This document shows positions 29,178 through 37,611 of a stretch of DNA of 64,000 nt, piece after piece. This DNA is from Flectobacillus longus. Lineage in GTDB: Bacteria; Bacteroidota; Bacteroidia; Cytophagales; Spirosomataceae. A model generated the notes under the pieces. It did not search any database and was not told the DNA's origin. It saw only the letters and a list, made by a program, of their open reading frames with translations. The stretch lies in contig NZ_JASHIC010000034.1 of assembly GCF_030056705.1 (NCBI RefSeq), positions 28,598 to 92,597 of the forward strand. The letters run 5' to 3'. A program made the position numbers and the translations under genes. Position 1 is the stretch's first letter. The number at the start of each line of letters is the position of its first letter.

Positions 29178-30839
29178 ATGAAAAATAAAATTATTAAATT
29201 TGCACTCGCATTAGGCTTTATTATTGGCCTCAACATACTAGCTAACTATTATTTCTTTCGTATCGACCTCACCGAAGAGGGACGATATACGATTGCTCCT
29301 GCTACTAAGAATTTATTAGAAAATCTTGAAGGAGATATCAATATCAAAGTGTACCTCACAGGCAACGATATTCCTGCGGGATTTAAACGTTTGGAAAGTG
29401 CTGTAAAAGAAACCCTTGATGAATTCAAAATTTATGGAGGTGCACATATATCCTACCGTTTTGTTGACTTAAATGCTGAAATAAAGGATACTAAATTGCG
29501 CAACCAAAAAATTATGGAACTTGTTCAAAAAGGTATTCCTCCAACCAATGTTGTCAACTCTGAAGATGGTAAACGCACTCAAACACTACTTTTACCTGGA
29601 GCTATTATTACCTATCAGAATAGAGAAATTACCACACTTTTATTGAAAGGTAATAAAATGTCTTCTCCTCAGGAGATTCTTAATCAGTCTTACGAGGGTG
29701 TTGAATATCAACTGGCTTCTGCTATCAAGGCTTTGACTTTACAGGAAAAGAAAAAAATTGGATTCTTTACCAACTATACTTCTTTGCCTGAAGTCAATCA
29801 ATTGAGTATGATTGGAGCTTTGAGGAAGTTTTATGACCTCTATCCTGTCGACCTACGCAATTCTCCAACTTTGGACGGACTTGATGCGATATGTGTCTTG
29901 AAACCAGACCAAGCTTTTAACGAAGAAGATAAATACAAGATTGACCAATTTATCATGAATGGAGGAAAAGCTGTTTTCTTTGTAGATGCAGTAAAAGTAG
30001 ATTCAGCAGCTCGTGAAGCTAATTTGTCAACTATTAATAATCTTAATCTCGACGATTTACTTTTCAAATATGGGGTTCGCCTCAATCACAATCTTATCAA
30101 AGACGCTCAGATGTGTGCAGCTATCCCGATGGATATTGGCAATTTTGGAGATAAATCAAATATTCAATTGGTTCCTTGGCAATATTTCCCATTAATTAAC
30201 ACTTTTGGAAAATCGCCTATTGTTAAAAACCTTGATGCAGTTTATACCAAGTATGTTGGTAGTCTAGATACTGTCCGTGCAGATGGTATCAACAAGACGC
30301 CTTTACTAATGACCTCGCAGTACACGCAGTTATTGAGTGCCCCAGCAGTTTTGACTTATAATTTTGCAAGTAAAGATTTAGATGCGACTCAATACAAAGG
30401 GGGCGTTCAGACTGTTGGAATGTTGTTGGAAGGAAAATTTGAGTCATTGTACAAAAATCGTATTTTACCAAGTGACCCACGTGCTAGCACATTCAAAGCC
30501 AATAGTGCTGCTACCAAAATTGTCGTATGTTCTGACGGAGATATTCCCATAAATGATTTTGACCAAAAGAATAATGCCCCACTACCTTTAGGCTTTGATC
30601 GTTTTTCTGGAAATACCTTTGCCAATAGAGACTTTGTATTAAACACCTTCGACTATTTATTGGACGATAATGGCGTTATCTCGGCTCGTAACAAAGTAAT
30701 TACACTTCGTCCACTCGACAAGTCAGCTCTTCAAAATGAACGCCAGTATTGGCAAGTCGTTAACTTGGTTGTTCCAATGATAATCTTGGTTTTGATAGGG
30801 CTTCTACGCAACTACACACGTAAGAGAAAATTTGCCTAA
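29178..30839 (+). CDS. gldG: Gliding motility ABC transporter component GldG
   Basis: 553 residues from ATG 29178; an upstream TTG at 29142 falls on a TAGCTTTG promoter-like element and is not used. Starts with a signal anchor followed by the family signature YFFRIDLTEEGRYTIAPATK; a long periplasmic domain of ABC-type uncharacterised transport family; and a C-terminal helix (VVNLVVPMIILVLIGLL) with a basic tail. GldG works with GldF and GldA in gliding Bacteroidota and has an uncertain transport role. gldF, usually directly upstream, is replaced here by the PpiD-like gene, with a terminator between. Confidence 0.88.
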   Translation: MKNKIIKFALALGFIIGLNILANYYFFRIDLTEEGRYTIAPATKNLLENLEGDINIKVYLTGNDIPAGFKRLESAVKETLDEFKIYGGAHISYRFVDLNAEIKDTKLRNQKIMELVQKGIPPTNVVNSEDGKRTQTLLLPGAIITYQNREITTLLLKGNKMSSPQEILNQSYEGVEYQLASAIKALTLQEKKKIGFFTNYTSLPEVNQLSMIGALRKFYDLYPVDLRNSPTLDGLDAICVLKPDQAFNEEDKYKIDQFIMNGGKAVFFVDAVKVDSAAREANLSTINNLNLDDLLFKYGVRLNHNLIKDAQMCAAIPMDIGNFGDKSNIQLVPWQYFPLINTFGKSPIVKNLDAVYTKYVGSLDTVRADGINKTPLLMTSQYTQLLSAPAVLTYNFASKDLDATQYKGGVQTVGMLLEGKFESLYKNRILPSDPRASTFKANSAATKIVVCSDGDIPINDFDQKNNAPLPLGFDRFSGNTFANRDFVLNTFDYLLDDNGVISARNKVITLRPLDKSALQNERQYWQVVNLVVPMIILVLIGLLRNYTRKRKFA

Positions 30840-30964
30840 TCCAAGTTTATTTCAAGGCTTATTCGTACTTTTGTAGCATAACTAAACATGTCTTTTAATA
30901 ATGTAAATACGCATTCTTTTGAATGTTTTTTACTTAAAGGCTCCAAATAAATCAATCAGCACTA

Positions 30965-32089
30965 ATGAAATTCGTCGTATCTTCATCAGTTCTATTAAAG
31001 CAACTCTCTACGGTAAATGGTGTTATCACAAACAACCCAATTGTACCAATTTTAGAGAACTTTTTATTCCAACTCGAACACAGTCAGCTTACTGTAACAG
31101 CTTCAGATTTGCAAACAGTGATGATTACTACTCTTGAAGTAGAATCTCAAGATACTGGTGCAATCGCTGTTCCTGCACGCTTGTTACTCGATACCTTGAG
31201 AGGCTTACCAGACCAGCCAATAACTTTCAAAGTAGATACTGAGACTTTTGGAACTGAAATTATTACCGAAAACGGTCGTTATAAACTTTCTGGCGAAAAC
31301 CCTATTGACTTCCCTAAGGTTCCACAAGTAAGCAAAAGCTTATCTGTAGAAATTGGGGCCGATATATTGGGTTCTGCTATTGCAAACACCATTTTTGCCG
31401 TTTCTAGCGATGATTTGCGTCCAGCTATGACAGGGGTATATGTTCAATTAAATTCGCAATACACCAATTTTGTAGCAACAGATGGTCACCGTTTGATTCG
31501 TTACCGTCGTAGCGATATTCAGTCAGAGCAAGAGTCAAGCATGATTATTCCTCGCAAGGCTTTGAACTTATTGAAATCATCATTGCCTTCTGATGACACC
31601 GTGGTAACAGCTGATTTTAGTTCATCGAACGCATTTTTCAGCTTCAACAATATCAAAATGATTTGTCGTTTAATCGACGAGCGTTTCCCTGACTACGAAA
31701 ATGCAATTCCTCAAAACAATCCAAATGTATTGACAATCAATCGTCAGGAATTGTTGGGTTCATTGAAACGTATTTCTATTTACTCAAATAAAACTACGCA
31801 TCAAATTCGTTTGAAATTAGGTCACAATGACTTAGTTATTTCGGCTGAAGATTTGGATTACTCAAATGAAGCAAATGAAAAGTTGATGTGTGATTATGAA
31901 GGAGAACCAATGGAAATTGGTTTCAATGCGAAATTCTTAATCGAAATGTTGAACAACTTGAGTTCAAACATGATTTCTATTGAAATGTCAGCTCCTAATC
32001 GTGCAGGTCTTATTATTCCTGCCGAAACAAAGGAAAATGAAAATATCTTGATGTTAGTTATGCCAGTAATGTTGAATAGCTACGCATAG
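30965..32089 (+). CDS. dnaN: DNA polymerase III beta sliding clamp
   Basis: 374 residues, three clamp repeats. KFVVSSSVLLKQLSTVNGVI opens domain I; FVATDGHRLIRYRRS marks domain II; and the last strand ends EKENILMLVMPVMLNSYA, with MPVML as the hydrophobic C-terminal cleft. Ring-shaped processivity factor for DNA polymerase III and docking point for repair proteins. dnaA and recF are not beside it, as is common in this phylum, so it does not mark the origin by itself. Confidence 0.97.
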   Translation: MKFVVSSSVLLKQLSTVNGVITNNPIVPILENFLFQLEHSQLTVTASDLQTVMITTLEVESQDTGAIAVPARLLLDTLRGLPDQPITFKVDTETFGTEIITENGRYKLSGENPIDFPKVPQVSKSLSVEIGADILGSAIANTIFAVSSDDLRPAMTGVYVQLNSQYTNFVATDGHRLIRYRRSDIQSEQESSMIIPRKALNLLKSSLPSDDTVVTADFSSSNAFFSFNNIKMICRLIDERFPDYENAIPQNNPNVLTINRQELLGSLKRISIYSNKTTHQIRLKLGHNDLVISAEDLDYSNEANEKLMCDYEGEPMEIGFNAKFLIEMLNNLSSNMISIEMSAPNRAGLIIPAETKENENILMLVMPVMLNSYA

Positions 32090-32174
32090 TTATTTCGTGA
32101 ATTGTGATTAATCGAAACAGTGATTGTTTTACCTGTAGAGATACAACACTTTGCATCTAACGGAAATATAGTAT

Positions 32175-32216
32175 TAAAAAAGGCGTTCGAAATAAGTTTT
32201 TCGAACGCCTTTTTTG
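32175..32216 (+). terminator. Terminator after dnaN
   Basis: Perfect inverted repeat with core AGGCGTTCGAAA and TTTCGAACGCCT, flanked by A- and T-runs; 32175-32192 pairs with 32197-32215. Confidence 0.9.
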
Positions 32217-32339
32217 ATAAAAATTCAAAGTTTCATCTTTATAATAAAATGTTGATTAACTAGTGGTTACAACGCTACTAGCACGTATATTTTAAAACGA
32301 CCACTCATTCTCTCAATCATCATTCACTCAAGATTATAC

Positions 32340-34499
32340 CTAGTTAAACTGATATTGCTTAAATGGAATCTTGGTCATACGGGTACCTGTCAAACTAGCA
32401 ACGGCATTGGCTATTGCTGGTGCTATTGGTCCCATTGGAGGCTCTCCTACCCCACGAGGTTTATCTCCTGATGATAGTATTGAAACTTCAATATCAGGAA
32501 TATCTCGTATTTGAGCCATTTGATATTGTAAGTATTGGTTTGGCGTTACTTTCCCATCTTTAATAGTTAGTTCTTCAAACATACTAGCACTCAATCCCAT
32601 AGAAATTGCGCCTTCACACTGAGCTTTTACTCCATCTGGATTGATTACTAAACCTGGGTCTATGGCACAATATACTTTGAGGACTTTAATTGCCCCATTC
32701 TCAATTTTAACTTCAGCTACTTGCGCCACTGGCGTATTTACATCCGTTGCACAGGCGACACCCATTGAGTGACCTTCAGGAAGTGCTTTTTGACCAAAGC
32801 CACTGATTCTTTGCACTTCTTTTAAAACACCAATAAGTCGTTGACCACGTTCATCTGGTTTAATATGTGTAATTCTGAAACTAATTGGATCCTGCTTTGC
32901 TTTTTTGGCTAATTCATCGATAAATGATTCGATAGCAAAAGAGTTTGCCATCAAACCCAAGCCACGCCACCAACTTGTAAAAAAGGGCAACTGGCAACGC
33001 CAATATTTTACACTATTATTCTGAATATTTTCATAGTGAAACAAACCTCCTCGCCAAGCACCAAAGTCAGCACCCAAAACGGTAGGCGCAAAGCTTGGCA
33101 CTAAACTCGAACCAAATGCCACATCTCCGCTTGCAATTTGGTGTTCAATGACTTCAATTTTACCATTATTCAGTTTAGCACTCAATTTATGATGGGTCGG
33201 TGGACGTAAATACCCATTCTGAAACTCTTGTTCTCTTTCGAATAAGACATGCACAGGTAAACCCATCTCTTGTGACAAAACTACGGCTTCATAAGCATGT
33301 GGGGTATAAAGCCTGCGCCCAAAACCTCCTCCCATAAAAGTCGGCTGAATATCGATATCTTCGACCCGAATACCTGTAGCTTCTGAAATTTCGTTTCTAG
33401 TATTTTTGACTGACTGTGTGCTCATTTTGACCACCACTTTACCGTCTTTATAATACGCTGCTACACCGTTAGGCTCCATCTGAGCATGTGCTCCCAAAGG
33501 CGTATGAAACTCAATTTTTATGCTATCCTCACCTTCTTCAAGACCAGTCACATCGCCATTTTCCTGTACAACAGTAAGGTCACCTTTACCAATTTGAACA
33601 ATATCACTAACCTCTTTTTGTTGAAGTAAAGGCGTAGGACTAGTCCAAGCGATTTGGAGTTTCTCTTTTGCCATCAATGCCTCATATCTACTTTTTGCCA
33701 CTATAGCCACAAAGTCAGGTTGCTCGACCACTCTGATTACCCCTAGAAATTTTGAAGCTTCTTGAGCATTTACGATGCCCCTAACAGCGCCGAAATAGGG
33801 TGAGCGTACCACAGCTGCATATACCATATCAGGAAAAGTGGCATCTATCCCAAAAATAGGTTCAGCTTTTACCTTCGCTTCCAAATCTACTCTTGGTAAT
33901 GGTTTGCCTATTACTTGATACTTTTCAGGCTTTTTCAGCGTTGGTTCTGTATCTGGCAACGACCATTCAGATGTTTGAGCAACAATTTGTGCGTAAGACA
34001 GGCTTTTTCCTTGACCGATTACATAACCATTCTGAGCACTAAGATTCGAGAGTGGTATTCCTAATAAGGCAACCGCACGTTCACGCAACATTTCACGCAT
34101 CAAAGCAGCAAGCATCGACAATTGAGAAAATGTACTCGAAATAGAATCACTCCCCCCAGTAGTATTAGGGTCTATTGGTCCATGTGAGGTAGCACTGTGA
34201 ACTACCTTAATTTGATTTATAGAAACCTCTAATTCTTCTGCCACAATCTGAGCCAAAGCTGAAAACACCCCCTGCCCCATTTCGATTTTAGGAGAATGAA
34301 ATAAAATGGTATTATCCTTTTGTACTTCAAACCAATATTGCGGCTCGGTATCTGTACTAAATTGTACTAAAGCACCCTTGTCTGCTTGTTCGACAATAAA
34401 ACCTCTAATTACTTTTTTTCCTACCCAACCCAAACCTAAGGCTAGTCCTAGACCAGCTCCAGTTTTTATCAAAAAATTTCTTCTCGTTGCTTTCCACAT
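32340..34499 (-). CDS. Molybdopterin-binding large subunit of aldehyde/isoquinoline-oxidoreductase type, Tat-exported
   Basis: 719 residues. The N-terminus has a Tat-like signal (RRNFLIKTGAGLGLALGLGW). Xanthine-dehydrogenase-family molybdopterin segments are present: GGSDSISSTFSQL, PFFTSWWRGLGLMANSFAIESF in two parts, MGGGFGRR, and the catalytic glutamate loop GVGEPPMGPIAPAIANA near the C-terminus. Length and duplicated-domain order match IorB-like subunits, which hydroxylate N-heterocycles or oxidise aldehydes in the periplasm. It is 5 bases after the Fe-S subunit gene, so they form one operon. No FAD subunit or cytochrome c partner is adjacent. Confidence 0.92.
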   Translation of the reverse strand: MWKATRRNFLIKTGAGLGLALGLGWVGKKVIRGFIVEQADKGALVQFSTDTEPQYWFEVQKDNTILFHSPKIEMGQGVFSALAQIVAEELEVSINQIKVVHSATSHGPIDPNTTGGSDSISSTFSQLSMLAALMREMLRERAVALLGIPLSNLSAQNGYVIGQGKSLSYAQIVAQTSEWSLPDTEPTLKKPEKYQVIGKPLPRVDLEAKVKAEPIFGIDATFPDMVYAAVVRSPYFGAVRGIVNAQEASKFLGVIRVVEQPDFVAIVAKSRYEALMAKEKLQIAWTSPTPLLQQKEVSDIVQIGKGDLTVVQENGDVTGLEEGEDSIKIEFHTPLGAHAQMEPNGVAAYYKDGKVVVKMSTQSVKNTRNEISEATGIRVEDIDIQPTFMGGGFGRRLYTPHAYEAVVLSQEMGLPVHVLFEREQEFQNGYLRPPTHHKLSAKLNNGKIEVIEHQIASGDVAFGSSLVPSFAPTVLGADFGAWRGGLFHYENIQNNSVKYWRCQLPFFTSWWRGLGLMANSFAIESFIDELAKKAKQDPISFRITHIKPDERGQRLIGVLKEVQRISGFGQKALPEGHSMGVACATDVNTPVAQVAEVKIENGAIKVLKVYCAIDPGLVINPDGVKAQCEGAISMGLSASMFEELTIKDGKVTPNQYLQYQMAQIRDIPDIEVSILSSGDKPRGVGEPPMGPIAPAIANAVASLTGTRMTKIPFKQYQFN

Positions 34500-34504
34500 G
34501 GTCT

Positions 34505-34966
34505 TTAGTCTTTTTGATTTAATTGAGCAGCTTTATGAATAGCCTTTCGCATACGATAATAAGTACCACAACGACAGATATTAGTAATATTATCGTCAAT
34601 ATCGGCATCTGTTGGATTAGGAATTCTTTGAAGTAAATCGGCTGTAGCCATCATAAATCCTGGTTGGCAGTAGCCACATTGGGGCACACCTTCTTCTATC
34701 CATGCTTGTTGTACAGCATGTAATTGCCCTTGTCCAAGCCCTTCTATCGTTACCACTTTTTTATTTTGAACCTGTGAAACAGGTATTGAACACGAGCGAA
34801 TGGCATTGCCATCGAGGTGAACAGTACAAGCACCACACAAGCCTTTTCCGCACCCAAACTTGGTTCCCTTTTGTTGAAGTGTATCTCGAAGAACCCAAAG
34901 CAATGGCATATCCTCAGGAACATCCACGCTTTGGCTTTTACCATTTAAATCAAATTTCAGAAGCAT
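34505..34966 (-). CDS. [2Fe-2S] small subunit of the molybdenum hydroxylase
   Basis: 153 residues from ATG 34966 (MLLKFDLNGKSQSVDVPEDM); the longer frame to 35026 lacks a normal start. Plant-type ferredoxin cluster in FGCGKGLCGACTVHLDG with a distal Cys in IRSC, then the second [2Fe-2S] helical domain with CGYCQPGFMMA and NICRCGTYYRMRKAI. IorA/CoxS family; passes electrons from the molybdenum site. No signal peptide of its own, so it would be co-exported with the Tat-signal large subunit. Confidence 0.94.
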   Translation of the reverse strand: MLLKFDLNGKSQSVDVPEDMPLLWVLRDTLQQKGTKFGCGKGLCGACTVHLDGNAIRSCSIPVSQVQNKKVVTIEGLGQGQLHAVQQAWIEEGVPQCGYCQPGFMMATADLLQRIPNPTDADIDDNITNICRCGTYYRMRKAIHKAAQLNQKD

Positions 34967-35253
34967 CGTAAGTTTGTTGAGTTTTAATCGAGTCGAACGA
35001 GCAGTTATTTGATTTTTCCTAATCAAGATAAGCTATTCTATCGTTTATCATTAGTATTTTATGAGCCTACAAGATAAACAATTTCAGAACCAAGAAGTTT
35101 GACCGCCACATGTTTTGTACAAATTTTTGTCAAGAATATTCAAATTATATTCGTTTATAGCTTTTTTTAAGTACTTGAGATAAAATTCTTGCATCAGAAA
35201 CTAAAAAGGTCGATTTTCACGTTAAATTAACAAACGCTTTAAATTTCATTACG

Positions 35254-35703
35254 ATGCTCAAATCAAGATTTTTCGCGATTGTACTTACTTTATTTACAAT
35301 CCACTCTTTTGCCGAAAATAACCCCACTTCTAAATCAAAGTCTGAAGGAACTACTGGTATTCAATTTTTTAGCGGTACTTTTAAGCAAGCTTTAGCTAAA
35401 GCAAAACAAGAAAAAAAATTAGTACTTGTTGACTGTTATACCACATGGTGCGGTCCTTGTAAATATTTGAAAACAAAAGTTTTTACAGATAAAGCGCTTG
35501 GTGATTTTATGAATAGCAAATTTATCAGTGTAGCCGTTGACTATGAAAGTGCTGAAGGTGAAGCTGTTGCGCAAATGTATCCAGTAGAAGGTTATCCAAC
35601 TTTATTTTTTATGGATAGCAATGGAAAAGTAAAGAAAACATTACTTGGTGTACCACAAGGGGGAGCAAAAGAAATCCTTCAAACGGCTCAAAAAGTAAAA
35701 TAA
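35254..35703 (+). CDS. Periplasmic thioredoxin-fold protein
   Basis: 149 residues with a signal peptide (MLKSRFFAIVLTLFTIHSFA). Thioredoxin_7-like domain with the redox motif CYTTWCGPCKYLK and the cis-Pro loop VEGYPTLFFMDSNG. Likely a thiol-disulfide reductase or DsbD-type substrate in the periplasm. Single gene between divergent and convergent neighbours; followed by two hairpins. Confidence 0.88.
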   Translation: MLKSRFFAIVLTLFTIHSFAENNPTSKSKSEGTTGIQFFSGTFKQALAKAKQEKKLVLVDCYTTWCGPCKYLKTKVFTDKALGDFMNSKFISVAVDYESAEGEAVAQMYPVEGYPTLFFMDSNGKVKKTLLGVPQGGAKEILQTAQKVK

Positions 35704-35727
35704 TATTATCCAATAACAATTGTCAAA

Positions 35728-35957
35728 AGTCAGCCTCTCACAAAGCGCTGGCTTTTGTTTTTTAGGGACTATCTTCTGGTGTTTCTACAACAAAAAAGCG
35801 AATAGAGTATTCTATTCGCTTTTTTGTTGATGTTGAAGCTGTTTAAACGTTTTCGACATGGGTGAATAAATTCACCCGCTAAGTGGAATTATTGGTCAAG
35901 AACAAGTCATATTGTTAACTTTAACTCAAGCATTTTTCCCCCAGTTCAAACAGCTTC
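35728..35957. repeat. Cluster of hairpins between thioredoxin gene and terC
   Basis: In about 300 non-coding bases there are several inverted repeats. AAAAGTCAGC pairs with GCTGGCTTTT near 35726-35757. A perfect 15-bp terminator follows (35791-35805 with 35812-35826). A further structure has outer arms GAAGCTGTTTAAAC (35835-35848) and GTTCAAACAGCTTC (35944-35957), one mismatch, enclosing the perfect hairpin GGGTGAA-TAAA-TTCACCC (35860-35877). The first two are terminators; the third is unexplained. Confidence 0.6.
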
Positions 35958-36005
35958 ATTGAAAAGGCCGTAAGCCGTAATTGACTAATCTACATTATTC
36001 TCAAC

Positions 36006-36842
36006 CTATTTATCATCTTCGTCTTCAAGCAAACCTTCTTTTTTAGCTTGTACTTTATAATCGTGTAACTGCACAGGTTTGGTTTTTTGAGTCTTCATAT
36101 TCAAGAACTCCACTAACAATGAGAAGGCAATGGCAAAATATAAATATCCTTTCGGTACTGTACCAATTTCCGATGCAAAGATTGACACATGAGAGCCATG
36201 AGCACTTTCTGCAATCAACATAAAGCCAATCATAATCAAAAAGGCTAACCCTAGCATTTGAATTGATGGGTGGTCATTAACAAATTTACCCACAGGACCA
36301 GAGAAACCCATCATAATCAAAATTGACAATACTACCGATAAAATCATTACTGGTAAGTTATGCGTCAAACCAATAGCTGTCAAAATCGAGTCAATTGAGA
36401 AAACGATATTAATCAAAGCAATCTGTAGCACTACTGCTGTCAACTTATCTGCGGCACTTCCTTTCGGGCGATCTACGTGGTCTTCGTTTGGATCTCCTTC
36501 CAATTTGTGGTGAATCTCAGAAGTTGCTTTGTAAAGCAAAAACAAACCACCCACAAATAGAATTAAACTTTGTCCAGAAATCCCTGCTTTAAACCAACCC
36601 CAATCGATGTGAACAAAAGGTTCTTGTAAAGAAATGATAATCGACAAACCAAACAATAATACTACACGGAAAATCATAGCTAATAACAAACCAATATTAC
36701 GGGCTTTGGGCTGGTCTTTTACAGCTAATTTGTTTGCAGCAATCGAAATAAAGATAATGTTGTCGATACCTAGTACAATTTCAAGAAATGTAAGTGTAAT
36801 TAAACTGATGATAGCATCTGGACTTAATAGTTGTTGTAGCAT
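36006..36842 (-). CDS. TerC-family integral membrane protein
   Basis: 278 residues, about seven to eight transmembrane helices. TerC signatures are FLEIVLGIDNIIFISIAAN and, in the second half, INIVFSIDSILTAIGL, two Asp-containing helices that make up the duplicated core. Members take part in metal-ion (manganese) export and tellurite resistance phenotypes. The C-terminus is a charged cytoplasmic tail. Upstream of it is a long AT-rich region with the tRNA promoter on the other strand. Confidence 0.92.
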   Translation of the reverse strand: MLQQLLSPDAIISLITLTFLEIVLGIDNIIFISIAANKLAVKDQPKARNIGLLLAMIFRVVLLFGLSIIISLQEPFVHIDWGWFKAGISGQSLILFVGGLFLLYKATSEIHHKLEGDPNEDHVDRPKGSAADKLTAVVLQIALINIVFSIDSILTAIGLTHNLPVMILSVVLSILIMMGFSGPVGKFVNDHPSIQMLGLAFLIMIGFMLIAESAHGSHVSIFASEIGTVPKGYLYFAIAFSLLVEFLNMKTQKTKPVQLHDYKVQAKKEGLLEDEDDK

Positions 36843-37253
36843 TTTTAAAAAGTTGGTTTAAGAAATTATTGTTTTAAATTCTCCTCGAACAAAACAAGGA
36901 GTGTTTGTCTGTTCTTGTTGTTGCAAATCTATTAGGTTTTATGAATTAAAAAAATCTTCTTTTCTATAGAAGGAAAGTTTTGCTTACAAGCCATTCTTTT
37001 TATTGGTTTATTGGTAAAAATCGTTTATTAAATAGATTCAGACGTTTTTTTTGAAAATATTTTATTTTTCGTTCTACCTTTTAGAGGTAAAAGAAGAGGA
37101 TTAAATACAATTTTTCTCCAAAAGTTACAAATTTCAGAAAAGTCTAGTAGTTTTTTTGAAAAAAATGTAAAAATTTTTCATCATTTAACTCTCTGATAAC
37201 AAAAACGTTACTGAAAACTTTTAAAAAAATGTGATTTTTTTTCAGAAAAGGAC
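36843..37253. other. AT-rich intergenic region before tRNA-Val genes
   Basis: About 410 bases with homopolymer A/T tracts and no coding potential; leads into the tRNA promoter. Confidence 0.45.
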
Positions 37254-37284
37254 TTGCATAATACATTTCAACCGTGTAATTTTG
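37254..37284 (+). promoter_or_regulatory. Promoter of the tRNA-Val pair
   Basis: TTG at 37254-37256 and TAATTTTG at 37277-37284 with exactly 20 bases between, a consensus Bacteroidota housekeeping promoter. Start of transcription is expected near 37290, about 30 bases before the first tRNA. Confidence 0.75.
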
Positions 37285-37322
37285 CACCACGTTAAACGCA
37301 ACGACAACAACACAAATAAAAT

Positions 37323-37400
37323 GGTTTCATAGCTCAGCTGGTTCAGAGCACCTGCCTTACAAGCAGGGGGTCCTAGGTTCGAATCCTAGTGGGACCACCA
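37323..37400 (+). tRNA. tRNA-Val (anticodon TAC), CCA encoded
   Basis: Cloverleaf: acceptor GGTTTCA with TGGGACC, D-arm with GCTC/GAGC, anticodon stem CCTGC/GCAGG around loop CTTACAA (anticodon TAC), T-arm CCTAG GTTCGAA-type loop CTAGG. Discriminator A at 37397 is followed by encoded CCA (37398-37400). Confidence 0.97.
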
Positions 37401-37416
37401 CTTTATTTTTATTTCA

Positions 37417-37491
37417 GGTTTCATAGCTCAGCTGGTTCAGAGCACCTGCCTTACAAGCAGGGGGTCCTAGGTTCGAATCCTAGTGGGACCA
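37417..37491 (+). tRNA. tRNA-Val (anticodon TAC), second copy without encoded CCA
   Basis: Identical over all 75 bases to the first copy, 16 bases downstream of it. After the discriminator A (37491) the genome reads CAA, so the CCA end has to be added after transcription. Confidence 0.97.
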
Positions 37492-37492
37492 C

Positions 37493-37526
37493 AAAAAGCC
37501 CTCTTACGAAAGTTTGAGGGCTTTTT
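37493..37526 (+). terminator. Terminator of tRNA-Val operon
   Basis: AAAAAGCCCTC (37493-37503) pairs with GAGGGCTTTTT (37516-37526), then more Ts. Confidence 0.92.
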
Positions 37527-37611
37527 TATTGTTATATTAATCAAAAAGCAAATACCATTCTGGTCTGCATCCTTTATGCCCTTGCTCTTATTGATTCTAC
37601 TTATTTCTTGC

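Noticed and set aside
30965..32089. Replication origin near dnaN
   Set aside because: No dnaA, DnaA-box cluster or other origin genes nearby; in Bacteroidota dnaN is often far from the origin.
37323..37491. tRNA pair as phage or island attachment site
   Set aside because: No integrase, direct repeat of the 3' end beyond the second gene, or foreign genes nearby.
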